Shown in pieces: positions 14,367-22,302 of a stretch of DNA of 25,454 nt. Below the pieces are notes generated by a model. It saw nothing but the letters and a program-made list of their open reading frames with translations. It was not told the origin of the DNA and ran no database searches. Location of the stretch: NCBI GenBank assembly GCA_035294325.1, contig DATGLE010000314.1:1-25454 (forward strand), in the 5' to 3' direction. How positions within the stretch are numbered: the first letter of the stretch is position 1; each line of letters begins with the position of its first letter. This DNA is from DATGLE01 sp035294325 (GTDB taxonomy: Bacteria > Chloroflexota > Ktedonobacteria > Ktedonobacterales > Ktedonobacteraceae). A program made the translations under genes and the position numbers.

Positions 14367-14404
14367 TCAGACCCTTTTAAGCCTCTATTTCAGAGACGGC
14401 CAAT

Positions 14405-14680
14405 ATGAGAGGAGGAAGAAAAACGACTCAACAGTGTACGCATCTCGACCAGATCAGAGACGTTATCCCCGGCGCGAACGGTTGTGAGGAGTGCTTGAAG
14501 ACCGGCGATACCTGGGTGCACCTGCGCATATGCCTCATCTGTGGGCACGTCGGCTGCTGCGATTCTTCCAAAAACAAGCACGCGACGAAGCATTTTCACG
14601 CGACGCATCACCCGATCATACAGTCCTTCGAGCCTGGCGAGGACTGGCGCTGGTGCTACATCGACCAGGTTATGTTCTAG
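14405..14680 (+). CDS. Small UBP-type zinc-finger protein
   Basis: The 91-residue protein is almost entirely one zf-UBP domain. The zinc ligands are visible as C11-x-H13, C27-x2-C30, C43-x2-C46, C51 and the His-rich stretch H59 to H69, with RICLICGHVGCCDSS and WRWCYID. In eukaryotes this fold binds the ubiquitin C-terminus; stand-alone bacterial copies are common but of unknown role. No strong ribosome site precedes the ATG at 14405; a GGAGGAAG lies just inside the reading frame. The haem peroxidase gene begins 30 bases after its stop, so they are probably co-transcribed. A redox- or modification-related partnership is possible but not shown. Confidence 0.85.
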   Translation: MRGGRKTTQQCTHLDQIRDVIPGANGCEECLKTGDTWVHLRICLICGHVGCCDSSKNKHATKHFHATHHPIIQSFEPGEDWRWCYIDQVMF

Positions 14681-14710
14681 CAACGCGGATATACTTTATA
14701 AGGAGCACGT

Positions 14711-16063
14711 ATGAGTACCCATAGTTGCGTTATCGCACCACACCTGAAGGATTCGCTCTCCGTAACCGACAAGTATGGCAGGATGTTTCCCGACCTGCCG
14801 TGCCCGGAAACCGACGAAAACATCTTGTTGACGCTGGGCAAGTCGGTAATGGATGCAGCCGCAAGAACGAGCGACGGGGCAGCGATAGATAATCCGCGCA
14901 TCCCTGCCGGCTTTACGATCCTGGGCCAGTTCGTCGCGCATGATATCACGGCTGATCGCAGCCTGTTACTGCACCACGCTCGCTTGAACGAACTGCGCAA
15001 CTTCCGCTCCCCTCGCCTCGATCTGGAATCCGTGTATTCCGCCGGGCCGGGCGGCTCGCCCTATCTCTACGATCTCGATGATCCAGACAAATTTCTCCTG
15101 GGCGTTGATGATCGTGGAGAGTTCAACGATCTGCCGCGCAATCGCCAGGGCCGTGCGCTGCTGGGTGATCCGCGCGACGATGTGCACCTGCTCATCGCAC
15201 AGTGGCACCTGGCCTTTCTCAAATTTCACAATGCCATTGTCGATCACCTGCGCTCACAGGGAGTCGCGGCGGCAAACGTGTTCGGCGAGGCCCAACGTCT
15301 CGTGCGCTGGCATTACCAGTGGATCGTTGTGCATGAGTTCCTTCCGCTGACCGTCGGGGAAGACCTCATGCAAGACGTGTTGAGTAATGGCTTGAAGTTC
15401 TACACCTATACCGATGCTGCCTATATCCCTGTAGAGTTCGCCGATGCGGCATATCGCTATGGTCATAGCCAGATCAGATCATTCTACACCCTGAACGATT
15501 TGGGCACGAAGGGGCAGATCTTCCCGGATTGCGCAGGAACCTGTCCTGTGACGCATGACCACGTTATAGACTGGAAGTATTTCTTCCAGGTTAACGCTCA
15601 GCATCCGCCGCAGGCAAGCAAACGCATCGATACACTGCTCGCCCATGCGCTCATCGATCTGCCCACCTCTGTGGTCGGCACAACGACGATCCCGGAGGAG
15701 CATTCGCTGGCCTATCGCGATCTTGTGCGGGGCCAGGCGCTCGATCTGCCATCGGGCGAGGCCGTTGCGAACGCGATGGACGTAGAGCCGCTTTCCAGAG
15801 ACGAGATCGGCCTGGCAGCGCTGGGTTGGAAAAGCGAAACGCCGCTCTGGTACTACATCTTAAAGGAGGCCGAGGTTCGGCATAACGGCGAGCACCTGGG
15901 CGCGGTAGGAGGACGCATCGTAGCCGAGGTCCTGCTCGGCCTGATCGACGCCGATCCCGGCTCCTATCGCAATGCCGACGAGGAGTGGCGGCCCGAACTG
16001 CCCGGTACACGCGAGGGCGACTTTACCGTTGCCGACCTGCTGGCCTTCGCGAAGGCCATCTGA
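14711..16063 (+). CDS. Animal-type haem peroxidase (peroxidase-cyclooxygenase superfamily)
   Basis: This 450-residue protein has the landmarks of the An_peroxidase family, which uses hydrogen peroxide to oxidise halides, phenols or other donors. Distal motif: LGQFVAHDIT with Gln73, His77 and Asp78. Middle motif: QWHLAFLKFHNAIV. Proximal motif: AYRYGHSQIRS with His252. In myeloperoxidase-type enzymes the middle motif is REHN with the distal catalytic Arg; here it is KFHN (Lys171). There is no signal peptide, so the protein is probably cytoplasmic. AAGGAG lies seven bases before the ATG. It follows a small zinc-finger gene by 30 bases and is followed by an MFS exporter after about 120 bases. 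The substrate is unknown; fatty-acid dioxygenase activity is an alternative within this superfamily. Confidence 0.9.
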   Translation: MSTHSCVIAPHLKDSLSVTDKYGRMFPDLPCPETDENILLTLGKSVMDAAARTSDGAAIDNPRIPAGFTILGQFVAHDITADRSLLLHHARLNELRNFRSPRLDLESVYSAGPGGSPYLYDLDDPDKFLLGVDDRGEFNDLPRNRQGRALLGDPRDDVHLLIAQWHLAFLKFHNAIVDHLRSQGVAAANVFGEAQRLVRWHYQWIVVHEFLPLTVGEDLMQDVLSNGLKFYTYTDAAYIPVEFADAAYRYGHSQIRSFYTLNDLGTKGQIFPDCAGTCPVTHDHVIDWKYFFQVNAQHPPQASKRIDTLLAHALIDLPTSVVGTTTIPEEHSLAYRDLVRGQALDLPSGEAVANAMDVEPLSRDEIGLAALGWKSETPLWYYILKEAEVRHNGEHLGAVGGRIVAEVLLGLIDADPGSYRNADEEWRPELPGTREGDFTVADLLAFAKAI

Positions 16064-16182
16064 ACAATCAGTTTTTTCGTGATTACAGCTACCTGTGAAC
16101 AGCCTTCCCAGAGCAGTGAAGGCATATAAGAGACGATGGGGGTATACGTTCTTTCCACTTTACTGCTGCTAAGGAGGATTTG

Positions 16183-17724
16183 ATGAGCGTCGCTTTAACG
16201 ACTGCGCAAACCGCACGCCGCCAGAGGTTTGCGTTCGTTCTACTCTGCCTGACACGGTTCATGGTTGTGCTCGATGCCTCGGTCGTAAATGTGGCATTGC
16301 CATCGATGCAGCACGATCTGGGCCTTTCAACTCAGGCGCTACAGTGGGTGGTCAGCGCCTACTCGCTCACCTTCGGCGGCTTCCTGTTACTCAGCGGGCG
16401 CGCAGGCGACCTCTTTGGACGACGCCGGTTGCTTATAGTGGGCCTGGCGCTCTTCTCTCTCGCTTCACTCGCCGGGGGCTTTGCATCAAGCAGTATCTGG
16501 TTCATCACTACGCGCGCTATTCAGGGGCTTGGCGCCGCGCTGGTTGCACCAACGACGCTTTCGCTGATTGCGACGCTCTTTGCGGAAGGCCCTGAGCGCA
16601 ATAAGGCGTTTGGGATTATGGGTTCTATCACTTCGTCCGGCTTCGCTGTAGGAGCATTGCTGGGTGGGCTTCTTGTAGCTGGCCCCGGCTGGCGCTGGGT
16701 AATGTTTATCAACGTGCCGATTGGCGTTCTGGCAATTGCGCTCGCTCCTATTCTTCTGGAGGAAAGTGGCGCTCAAGCGGAGCAGCGGCATATAGATGTG
16801 CTTGGAGCTGCCGTTATTACGACTGGCCTTATCGCGCTGGTGGCGGTACTTGGTGAGGGCAATGTTCTGGGGTGGCTATCCTGGCAGGCAATCGGCCTCT
16901 TTGTGCTCGCTCTGGTGCTGATTCTCGCCTTTGTGAGCATTGAATTGCGCTCTCCGGCTCCACTGGTCCGGCTCGGCATCTTTCGCCTGGGCACGCTGAG
17001 TGGAGGGGATATGGTTGGCCTTTTAGGCCCTGCCGCTTTTGTTTCTCTGCTGTTTATGCTTACGCTCTACATGCAGAAGGTACTTGGTTATTCAGCGGTA
17101 GAGACAGGACTGGCTTTCTTGCCAATGGCTCTGACGCTCATGGTGGTCTCGAACCTCGCCTCGCGCCTGGTTGCTCGTATCAGCGTTAAAAGCGTTCTCG
17201 TCGGCGGAATGGTAATTATAACCTTCGGCCTGCTGTTCTTCACGCGAATGTCTACCACCGGCACCTTTCTCGGTATGCTACTGCCAGCAATGCTCATTGT
17301 AGCCATCGGGCTTGGCTGCGTTTTTCCGGCCATGTTTATTGCAGGCACGGCAGGTGTGAGCAATAACGAGCAAGGATTGGCTTCGGGACTGCTCAACACC
17401 GCACAGCAAGTTGGTGCTGCTATCGGGTTAGCGATCACAACCACTATCGCGACGGGCCGTACAACGGTACTGCTGCGCAGTGGAGCGAGTAGCGGGGCCG
17501 CGCTGGTCGGAGGATTTCAAAGCGCTATCTTTGTCTGTGCTGGCTTCGCGATAGCTGCCGCTTTGATAGCAATGGTGGTGATTCGGGAGCACGAATGCAC
17601 GCAAAGTCTCGCCAATCCTTCGCTTGCCGAGCATTGCCATAGTGCTCGTCCGTTCGCGATTCATATTCCTCACGTGGCGTTGAGGCACAGCAGTACGAGC
17701 GTTTCATCGGAGATAGAGCGGTAA
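16183..17724 (+). CDS. MFS drug exporter, DHA2 (14-helix) family
   Basis: The 513-residue integral membrane protein has about fourteen helices. Conserved motifs are LDASVVNVALPSMQHDLGLS in helix 1, SGRAGDLFGRRRLLIVGL (motif A), and an antiporter motif-C-like GIMGSITSSGFAVGALLGG. These place it with EmrB/QacA-type proton antiporters that expel drugs, dyes or metabolites. The ATG at 16183 is chosen over the TTG at 16180; AAGGAGG is five bases upstream. The last 45 or so residues after the final helix are hydrophilic and His/Ser-rich, with no match I recognise. It may export a product of the peroxidase upstream, but the 120-base gap allows its own promoter. Confidence 0.9.
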   Translation: MSVALTTAQTARRQRFAFVLLCLTRFMVVLDASVVNVALPSMQHDLGLSTQALQWVVSAYSLTFGGFLLLSGRAGDLFGRRRLLIVGLALFSLASLAGGFASSSIWFITTRAIQGLGAALVAPTTLSLIATLFAEGPERNKAFGIMGSITSSGFAVGALLGGLLVAGPGWRWVMFINVPIGVLAIALAPILLEESGAQAEQRHIDVLGAAVITTGLIALVAVLGEGNVLGWLSWQAIGLFVLALVLILAFVSIELRSPAPLVRLGIFRLGTLSGGDMVGLLGPAAFVSLLFMLTLYMQKVLGYSAVETGLAFLPMALTLMVVSNLASRLVARISVKSVLVGGMVIITFGLLFFTRMSTTGTFLGMLLPAMLIVAIGLGCVFPAMFIAGTAGVSNNEQGLASGLLNTAQQVGAAIGLAITTTIATGRTTVLLRSGASSGAALVGGFQSAIFVCAGFAIAAALIAMVVIREHECTQSLANPSLAEHCHSARPFAIHIPHVALRHSSTSVSSEIER

Positions 17725-17742
17725 GTTTCTGAAAGAGCGAGC

Positions 17743-17784
17743 AAGCCATGTCATCCTTCGCCGCTGCTCAGGATGACATGGCTT
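17743..17784. terminator. Hairpin with dispersed-repeat arms between converging genes
   Basis: A perfect 15-base-pair inverted repeat AAGCCATGTCATCCT / AGGATGACATGGCTT has a 12-base loop. It lies just past the MFS stop, where a terminator is expected, although the T-run is weak. The core CATGTCATCCT...AGGATGACATG recurs near 22122 and in part near 22247, so it is also a dispersed repeat. Confidence 0.7.
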
Positions 17785-17816
17785 TCCCCCTTACCGATTC
17801 TGGTCGTTAAAACTCA

Positions 17817-17864
17817 TTATCCGCCCCAAAAATGGGTGCTCCGTCTCCCCAGGCGGGCGGATAA
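17817..17864. terminator. Inverted repeat downstream of the anti-sigma gene
   Basis: TTATCCGCCC (17817-17826) and GGGCGGATAA (17855-17864) form a perfect ten-base-pair stem with a 28-base loop, 18 bases past the anti-sigma stop. It could end the leftward transcript. Function is inferred from position. Confidence 0.4.
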
Positions 17865-17882
17865 ATCCGGCCCCTGCCGACG

Positions 17883-20495
17883 TTATCCCGCTGGCACTGT
17901 GATTCGGTCCCAGCCGATCAGTTGCAATTGGGTGCCGGGCTGTGGCAGAGGCGATGCGACCTGGACGCGTTTGCCGGTCTGGAGGTTGATGGACCAGAGC
18001 TTGTAGCTGCCATCGGGGTAGACGGCATTGAGCAGGAGCATGCCGCCGAGTGGTGCCAGGGCGATGTTGCTATCGCAGATTGGTGAGACGCCGGGCGGGT
18101 TCGGGGAGTTGCAAAGGCTGACGGCCCCCGGCGCGGCATCGGCCAGCACGACGCTATCGGCCTGCGGCGTCGCACCCAGCTTCACCACCACGAATTTGCC
18201 GTTGATGTAGCGCATGATCTCCAGCGACATGTCGGCGGCGTAGCCGATGGGCACGGCATCGGCGTAAGGCCGCAGGAGCCGCATATGCGTGCCATCGCTA
18301 TTGACGGCATAGATGCCGGCCCGTCCGGCTGGCCCCTGCCTGTTGGAGAAATAGACTGTGGTGCCGTCGGGGCTGAGCCAGTAGCTCGTATTGGAGACGC
18401 GAAACGTTACGGGATGCGCTGCCGCGCCAGCGGCGCCGACCTGGACGCGACAGAGTTCGCCTTCGCAGGCTCCCTGTCCTCCCACAAAGTAGAGGTAGCC
18501 GTCGCGATAGAACGCGAGCCGGGCTATCTCGACCTGCTGCCCTGACTGGCTGCTCACCGGCAAGGGGATGATATTGACGCTCTGTCCGCTCCGGGTATCG
18601 ACCTCCATCACGCCTTCCCCCGCCGCCAGGACGAGCGCGTGGCTACTATCGGGCATCCAGATAGCATTGCCGGCCACGCCGTCGTTCAGCGTATAAAAGG
18701 CTCCATTGCCGCCTGGGCGCGGCAATCGCCAGTAGAATGCCTTGCCCTGGCTCGAATACTGGTACAGCACGGTATTGCCATCGGAGGAGACGCCATCGAC
18801 GCGCGTGTCGGGCGGAAGTTTCGCGGCGGTGAGCAGTGTATTCGTTCCGCTATATGCATCGATATTGACGATGCCGCTCCAGCCGATCTTATCATTATTT
18901 TCGGCAACCAGCACGCTGCGCCAATCGCTAAAGGTCCGCGACATGGGAGGCGCAGGAACCTGCAAGCGGTCCCAGCCCTTCAATGCCAGCAGCTTCGCGC
19001 CGGCGGGGATCGAGAGCCGGAACTGCTTGCCGCTGCTCAGATCGCCATACCACAGTTCTTCATGACCATCGGCATAGAGCGCCCTTGCAACGAGCGCGCG
19101 CCCATAGGGGGCCACGGCAACCGAGCCGGGCGCGATATACGCAGCACCCGGCGCCAGATCGTCCAGCAACACACGATCCTGCGCCGGTTTCGCGCCCATC
19201 TTCACCACCTGATAGCGGGCGCCGATATTTCTGAGCGTCAGCAGGCTATTATCGGCGGCATAGCCAATCAGCCAGCCGGCATTGCCGCGCACGACGCGCG
19301 CATTGGAGCCATCGGCATTGACCGCATAGAGCGTGTTCTGGCCGTCGCAATGGTAATAGATCGTCGTTCCAGTGGGGCTTAACCAGAAATCGCGCCCGAG
19401 GAGACAGGGCGTTACCGATTTCGTAGCTCCGCCTGCGATACTGACGCGGTTTAAAACGCCCGCGATGCCTTTTCTGGGGACAAGGTAGTAGAGGTATCCT
19501 CCGTAATAGAAGCGAATATCAGGAGATGGAATAGAGGGCAGGATATCTTGTACCAGCGCGCCAGAACGCGCATCAACCTGTTTGACGCCATGTGGCGCGC
19601 TGATGAACACATAGCGATCATCGGTGCTCCATACGGTGTGGCTACCCATGCCAGGGAGGATATACAGCGCCGGGCCTGGAGATTGTGGCTGGAAAGTATA
19701 CGTGGTCTTCGTCCGCTGACTGTTATAGATGCGATAGAGCAGCCGCTCACCATCATGAGAGATGCTATCGAGGTCAATAGTCTTCGTCGTCGCTGCGGAC
19801 GCCAGGGTGACGCCAGTGTTGCTGGCGGGATCCTCATTGACGACCATCAGGCTGTTGTCACGCACAAAGGTCATCACAACTGAGGACCAGCCGGACACCG
19901 GCGCCGGCGCGGGGGCCATGCGCGGTGCCACTACCCTGCCAGCGGGGTTTGAACGGAGCATCACAAGGTGGCTGAACAGGCTCAGGGAGGCGATAATGAG
20001 AGCGGCTGCGGCGACCAGCGAGAGCGCCCCTTGCAGTATTCTGGAGGATCGGCGTGGCGCACGACGGGGACGCTCACCAACGGGCGCCAGGGTTCGCCAG
20101 GCGGCGCTCTCCGCTCCTGCGCGCTCAACGTCATGTGCTACAGCCTGTCCGCTTCGCGCCAGCGCTGGCTCACGCCTGATCGCCCTCAGCGTATGATCGG
20201 TGGTCGGAGGAACCCTCCGTTCGCCTTCCGCAAGCAGCTCGCGCAGCAGTCTGCGCTGTTGAGTGCGCAATCTGCGCGCGCGCCTCAGCGTCTCGCTACA
20301 GGTCGGACAATACTCCACATGCGCACGCAGCTGCTCTATCAGCAATACATCGCGGCTATCCTCCTCAAATACGTCGACTGCCGTCCAACCCGGGGCATCG
20401 TATCCGTCCAGCTCATCAACCATGCGCCAGCAGTGAGCGCTGAGCGAGCATGGAGGAAGATCGAAACTGTGAGCACCAGGGAGCTTATCCGTCAT
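17883..20495 (-). CDS. ECF anti-sigma factor with a duplicated extracytoplasmic propeller
   Basis: This is an 870-residue single-pass membrane protein. The cytoplasmic N-terminus carries H59-x3-C63-x2-C66 (HVEYCPTC), the zinc-binding signature of anti-sigma factors, followed by an Arg-rich helix and a transmembrane segment at about 156-180. The rest (about 200-870) lies outside the membrane and has TolB/WD-like beta-propeller repeats (AVNADGSNAR, LSPDGTTVYF). It consists of two homologous halves, roughly 202-515 and 520-870, each ending GWDR(L/I)xVPA and each containing GYAAD..L....V.KLGA-like text. The gene start overlaps the sigma stop by four bases (ATGA). The expected role is to hold the partner sigma at the membrane until the outer domain senses a signal. 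Confidence 0.85.
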   Translation of the reverse strand: MTDKLPGAHSFDLPPCSLSAHCWRMVDELDGYDAPGWTAVDVFEEDSRDVLLIEQLRAHVEYCPTCSETLRRARRLRTQQRRLLRELLAEGERRVPPTTDHTLRAIRREPALARSGQAVAHDVERAGAESAAWRTLAPVGERPRRAPRRSSRILQGALSLVAAAALIIASLSLFSHLVMLRSNPAGRVVAPRMAPAPAPVSGWSSVVMTFVRDNSLMVVNEDPASNTGVTLASAATTKTIDLDSISHDGERLLYRIYNSQRTKTTYTFQPQSPGPALYILPGMGSHTVWSTDDRYVFISAPHGVKQVDARSGALVQDILPSIPSPDIRFYYGGYLYYLVPRKGIAGVLNRVSIAGGATKSVTPCLLGRDFWLSPTGTTIYYHCDGQNTLYAVNADGSNARVVRGNAGWLIGYAADNSLLTLRNIGARYQVVKMGAKPAQDRVLLDDLAPGAAYIAPGSVAVAPYGRALVARALYADGHEELWYGDLSSGKQFRLSIPAGAKLLALKGWDRLQVPAPPMSRTFSDWRSVLVAENNDKIGWSGIVNIDAYSGTNTLLTAAKLPPDTRVDGVSSDGNTVLYQYSSQGKAFYWRLPRPGGNGAFYTLNDGVAGNAIWMPDSSHALVLAAGEGVMEVDTRSGQSVNIIPLPVSSQSGQQVEIARLAFYRDGYLYFVGGQGACEGELCRVQVGAAGAAAHPVTFRVSNTSYWLSPDGTTVYFSNRQGPAGRAGIYAVNSDGTHMRLLRPYADAVPIGYAADMSLEIMRYINGKFVVVKLGATPQADSVVLADAAPGAVSLCNSPNPPGVSPICDSNIALAPLGGMLLLNAVYPDGSYKLWSINLQTGKRVQVASPLPQPGTQLQLIGWDRITVPAG

Positions 20496-21082
20496 GCTTT
20501 TCCTTCCTGATCGAGACTGGCATAAATACGTTGAAATGCCTGTCGAGCGCGCGAGAGCCGACTGCGCACCGCCGAGAGCGAGTCCTGCATCGCCTCGGCG
20601 ATCTCACGATAGGAGAAGCCTTCGGCATCCAGCAGCAGGCAGAGTGCTGAGGAGGACGGCAACTGCGCCAGCGCGCGCTCTACCAGATCACGCCGCACGA
20701 TACGCTCCTCGAATGGTTCCTCGCTCATCAGATAATCCTCGCTCGACTCCTCAAATATATCATCATCTCCCCCCTGTGGCGGCGAGAATGGGATTACCGT
20801 GACATGTTTGCGCCGCCGCCATTCGCTGCGCAGTTGATTGAGCGCAATCCGATAGAGCCAGGGTGCAAAATGCAACTCCCTGCCATTCATGCGCGGTAAG
20901 GCCCGGTATGCCGCCAGAAAGGTCTCCTGGCAGAGATCCTGCGTGAGTTGCACATCATGAGTCATCCCATAGAGCATACGTCTGATGCGCGGCTCATAGG
21001 AGATCACAAGGGCCTCAAACGCTGCCATCGAACCCTGGCATGCCTCAATCGTGAGGCGGGATTCATCATCAACGACGTTCAT
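20492..21082 (-). CDS. ECF (group IV) RNA polymerase sigma factor
   Basis: The 196-residue protein has sigma region 2 (about 14-92; AFEALVISYEPRIRRMLYGM, DLCQETFLAAYRAL, FAPWLYRIALNQL) and region 4 (about 131-187; FSYREIAEAMQDSLSAVRSR), separated by an acidic linker. It lacks regions 1 and 3, as usual for ECF sigmas. Its stop codon overlaps the start of the zinc-finger anti-sigma gene by four bases, the classic regulator pair arrangement. Such pairs usually drive their own promoter; I did not find a clear autoregulatory motif in the 440-base upstream region. No strong ribosome site is seen before the ATG (GATGGGATTAC). Confidence 0.93.
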   Translation of the reverse strand: MNVVDDESRLTIEACQGSMAAFEALVISYEPRIRRMLYGMTHDVQLTQDLCQETFLAAYRALPRMNGRELHFAPWLYRIALNQLRSEWRRRKHVTVIPFSPPQGGDDDIFEESSEDYLMSEEPFEERIVRRDLVERALAQLPSSSALCLLLDAEGFSYREIAEAMQDSLSAVRSRLSRARQAFQRIYASLDQEGKA

Positions 21083-21205
21083 GTAATCCCATCATCCAGG
21101 CAGAGGGATCGCATAAGATCCTCTACTCATACTAATGCATTACCAAACGATTTTATCTCGTGAGTAATCTCATATTTATGAATATTTCTGATTTCGGGCT
21201 TCTCG

Positions 21206-21251
21206 CGCCAGTGCACCTCACTATTAACCCCTGGCGGGTGCCGCAGGCGCC
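21206..21251. repeat. Partial, reversed member of the multi-hairpin family
   Basis: CGCCAG near 21206 pairs with CTGGCG near 21231, and GGTGCC-GCA-GGCGCC (21237-21251) is the reverse-oriented equivalent of the small hairpin that opens copies 1 to 3. No long stem is present. It sits in the 444-base gene-free stretch upstream of the sigma gene. Confidence 0.45.
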
Positions 21252-21406
21252 TGTCTGCCATCAGAAGCCATTACCCCTGATTATTATGCAGGAAGAAATG
21301 AGCATGAGACTATGAACTAGTTCACATTTTTGTAGATAAATATGGAGATGTAGAAAGCAAGGGGGGAAAAGTATGCTATTCTGCCGACGGCATTCAGTGG
21401 CCTGTC

Positions 21407-21499
21407 TGTTTGTATTTGCTGCGTGCAGTCCGCACCACACGCAGCAAATACAAACAATGGCACAGCACCTGCGGCGCTGTGCCACCCGCTCTTGAGCGG
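21407..21499. repeat. Multi-hairpin intergenic element, copy 4 (variant)
   Basis: A perfect 19-base-pair stem (21407-21425 with 21438-21456, 12-base loop) is followed by GGCACAGC/GCTGTGCC (21459-21483), whose loop region holds the family word CCTGCGGCGCT, and then CCGCTC-TT-GAGCGG (21486-21499). The order of parts differs from copies 1 to 3: the long stem comes first. It lies 28 bases past the cobalamin adenosyltransferase stop codon and upstream of the sigma gene. Confidence 0.75.
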
Positions 21500-21526
21500 A
21501 CCCGAGAAGTTCTCTTTTCTAAAAAA

Positions 21527-22075
21527 CTACGGTTCGGGAGGCAACTCCGCCAGCGATGATTTCACCTCGATATAGCGGGCGAGAATAAAGATGAGATCAG
21601 AGAGCCGGTTGAGATAGCGTATGACCTCGGCATTCTGAATCACACCATCGTGCAGCAGCTTCACGGCCATACGCTCGGCGCGGCGAATAATGGTGCGGGC
21701 CAGGTCAAGCGCGGCTCCGTCGAGCGTATCGCCCGGGATGATAAACCTGTTAGGGATCTCGACCTCGCGTTTCAACTCGTCCTCGATCTTTTCCAGGCGC
21801 TGCACATGCTCAGCAGTCATGCGCAGTCCTATCTGTTCGTAGTTCTCTGGCGGCGTTGCCAGTTCGCCCATAAGCAGATACAGCTCCTGCTGAACGCTAT
21901 AGATGATTTCTTTTACCTTCTGATCCTTCGCGACTGCCCGCGCCAGGCCCAGAGCGGAGGTAGCCTCATCAACAGTACCGAAGGTATCGGGACGTGGATC
22001 GTATTTGGGAACGCGCTGCGCGCCCAATAAACCGGTATAGCCGGTGTCGCCGCTGCCTGTTGTCACCTTTGCCAT
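21527..22075 (-). CDS. pduO: PduO-type cob(I)alamin adenosyltransferase
   Basis: The 182-residue protein transfers adenosine from ATP to cob(I)alamin to make coenzyme B12. The N-terminal ATP motif TTGSGDTGYTGLLG and the helix motifs RTIIRRAERMAV and YLNRLSDLIFILAR are the standard signature of the PduO/MMAB family. GGGGAAAC precedes the ATG. The length is normal for the family. No cobalamin-dependent enzyme is visible in the window, so the client enzyme lies elsewhere. A hairpin repeat flanks each side of the gene. Confidence 0.93.
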   Translation of the reverse strand: MAKVTTGSGDTGYTGLLGAQRVPKYDPRPDTFGTVDEATSALGLARAVAKDQKVKEIIYSVQQELYLLMGELATPPENYEQIGLRMTAEHVQRLEKIEDELKREVEIPNRFIIPGDTLDGAALDLARTIIRRAERMAVKLLHDGVIQNAEVIRYLNRLSDLIFILARYIEVKSSLAELPPEP

Positions 22076-22121
22076 ATGTTTCCCCTGTCTATAAGAAATT
22101 TACATGCCGTGTAAAAGCGGC

Positions 22122-22257
22122 CATGTCACCCTTAGCCGCACTCAGGATGACATGATGGCGCGAAGGATCTGCATGCCTCTTCCTGGTCTGCCGGGGACCA
22201 GACGGACGCGCTGCTGCTGCGCGCCGCCAGATCCTGCGCTGCGCTCAGGATGACATG
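22122..22257. repeat. Two copies of the AGGATGACATG dispersed repeat
   Basis: CATGTCACCCT (22122-22132) and AGGATGACATG (22144-22154) form a stem with one mismatch, closely like the hairpin at 17743-17784. AGGATGACATG recurs at 22247-22257 next to a short stem ATCCTG/CAGGAT (22231-22251). Between them CTGGTC/GACCAG forms another small hairpin. The 227-base intergenic stretch between the adenosyltransferase and the Nudix-like gene is thus mainly repeats. Confidence 0.65.
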
Positions 22258-22302
22258 CCAGAGCCATACAGTTTACGCCTCCGGGGGAGAACCCCCGCGC
22301 CG

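Noticed and set aside
17585..17724. Frameshift at the end of the MFS gene causing the odd hydrophilic tail.
   Set aside because: No other frame continues a transporter-like sequence, and fourteen helices are already complete, so the tail may be genuine.
22262..22302. CGGGGG-AGAA-CCCCCG hairpin as a rho-independent terminator for the Nudix-like gene.
   Set aside because: There is no T-run on either side; it remains only a possible stem.
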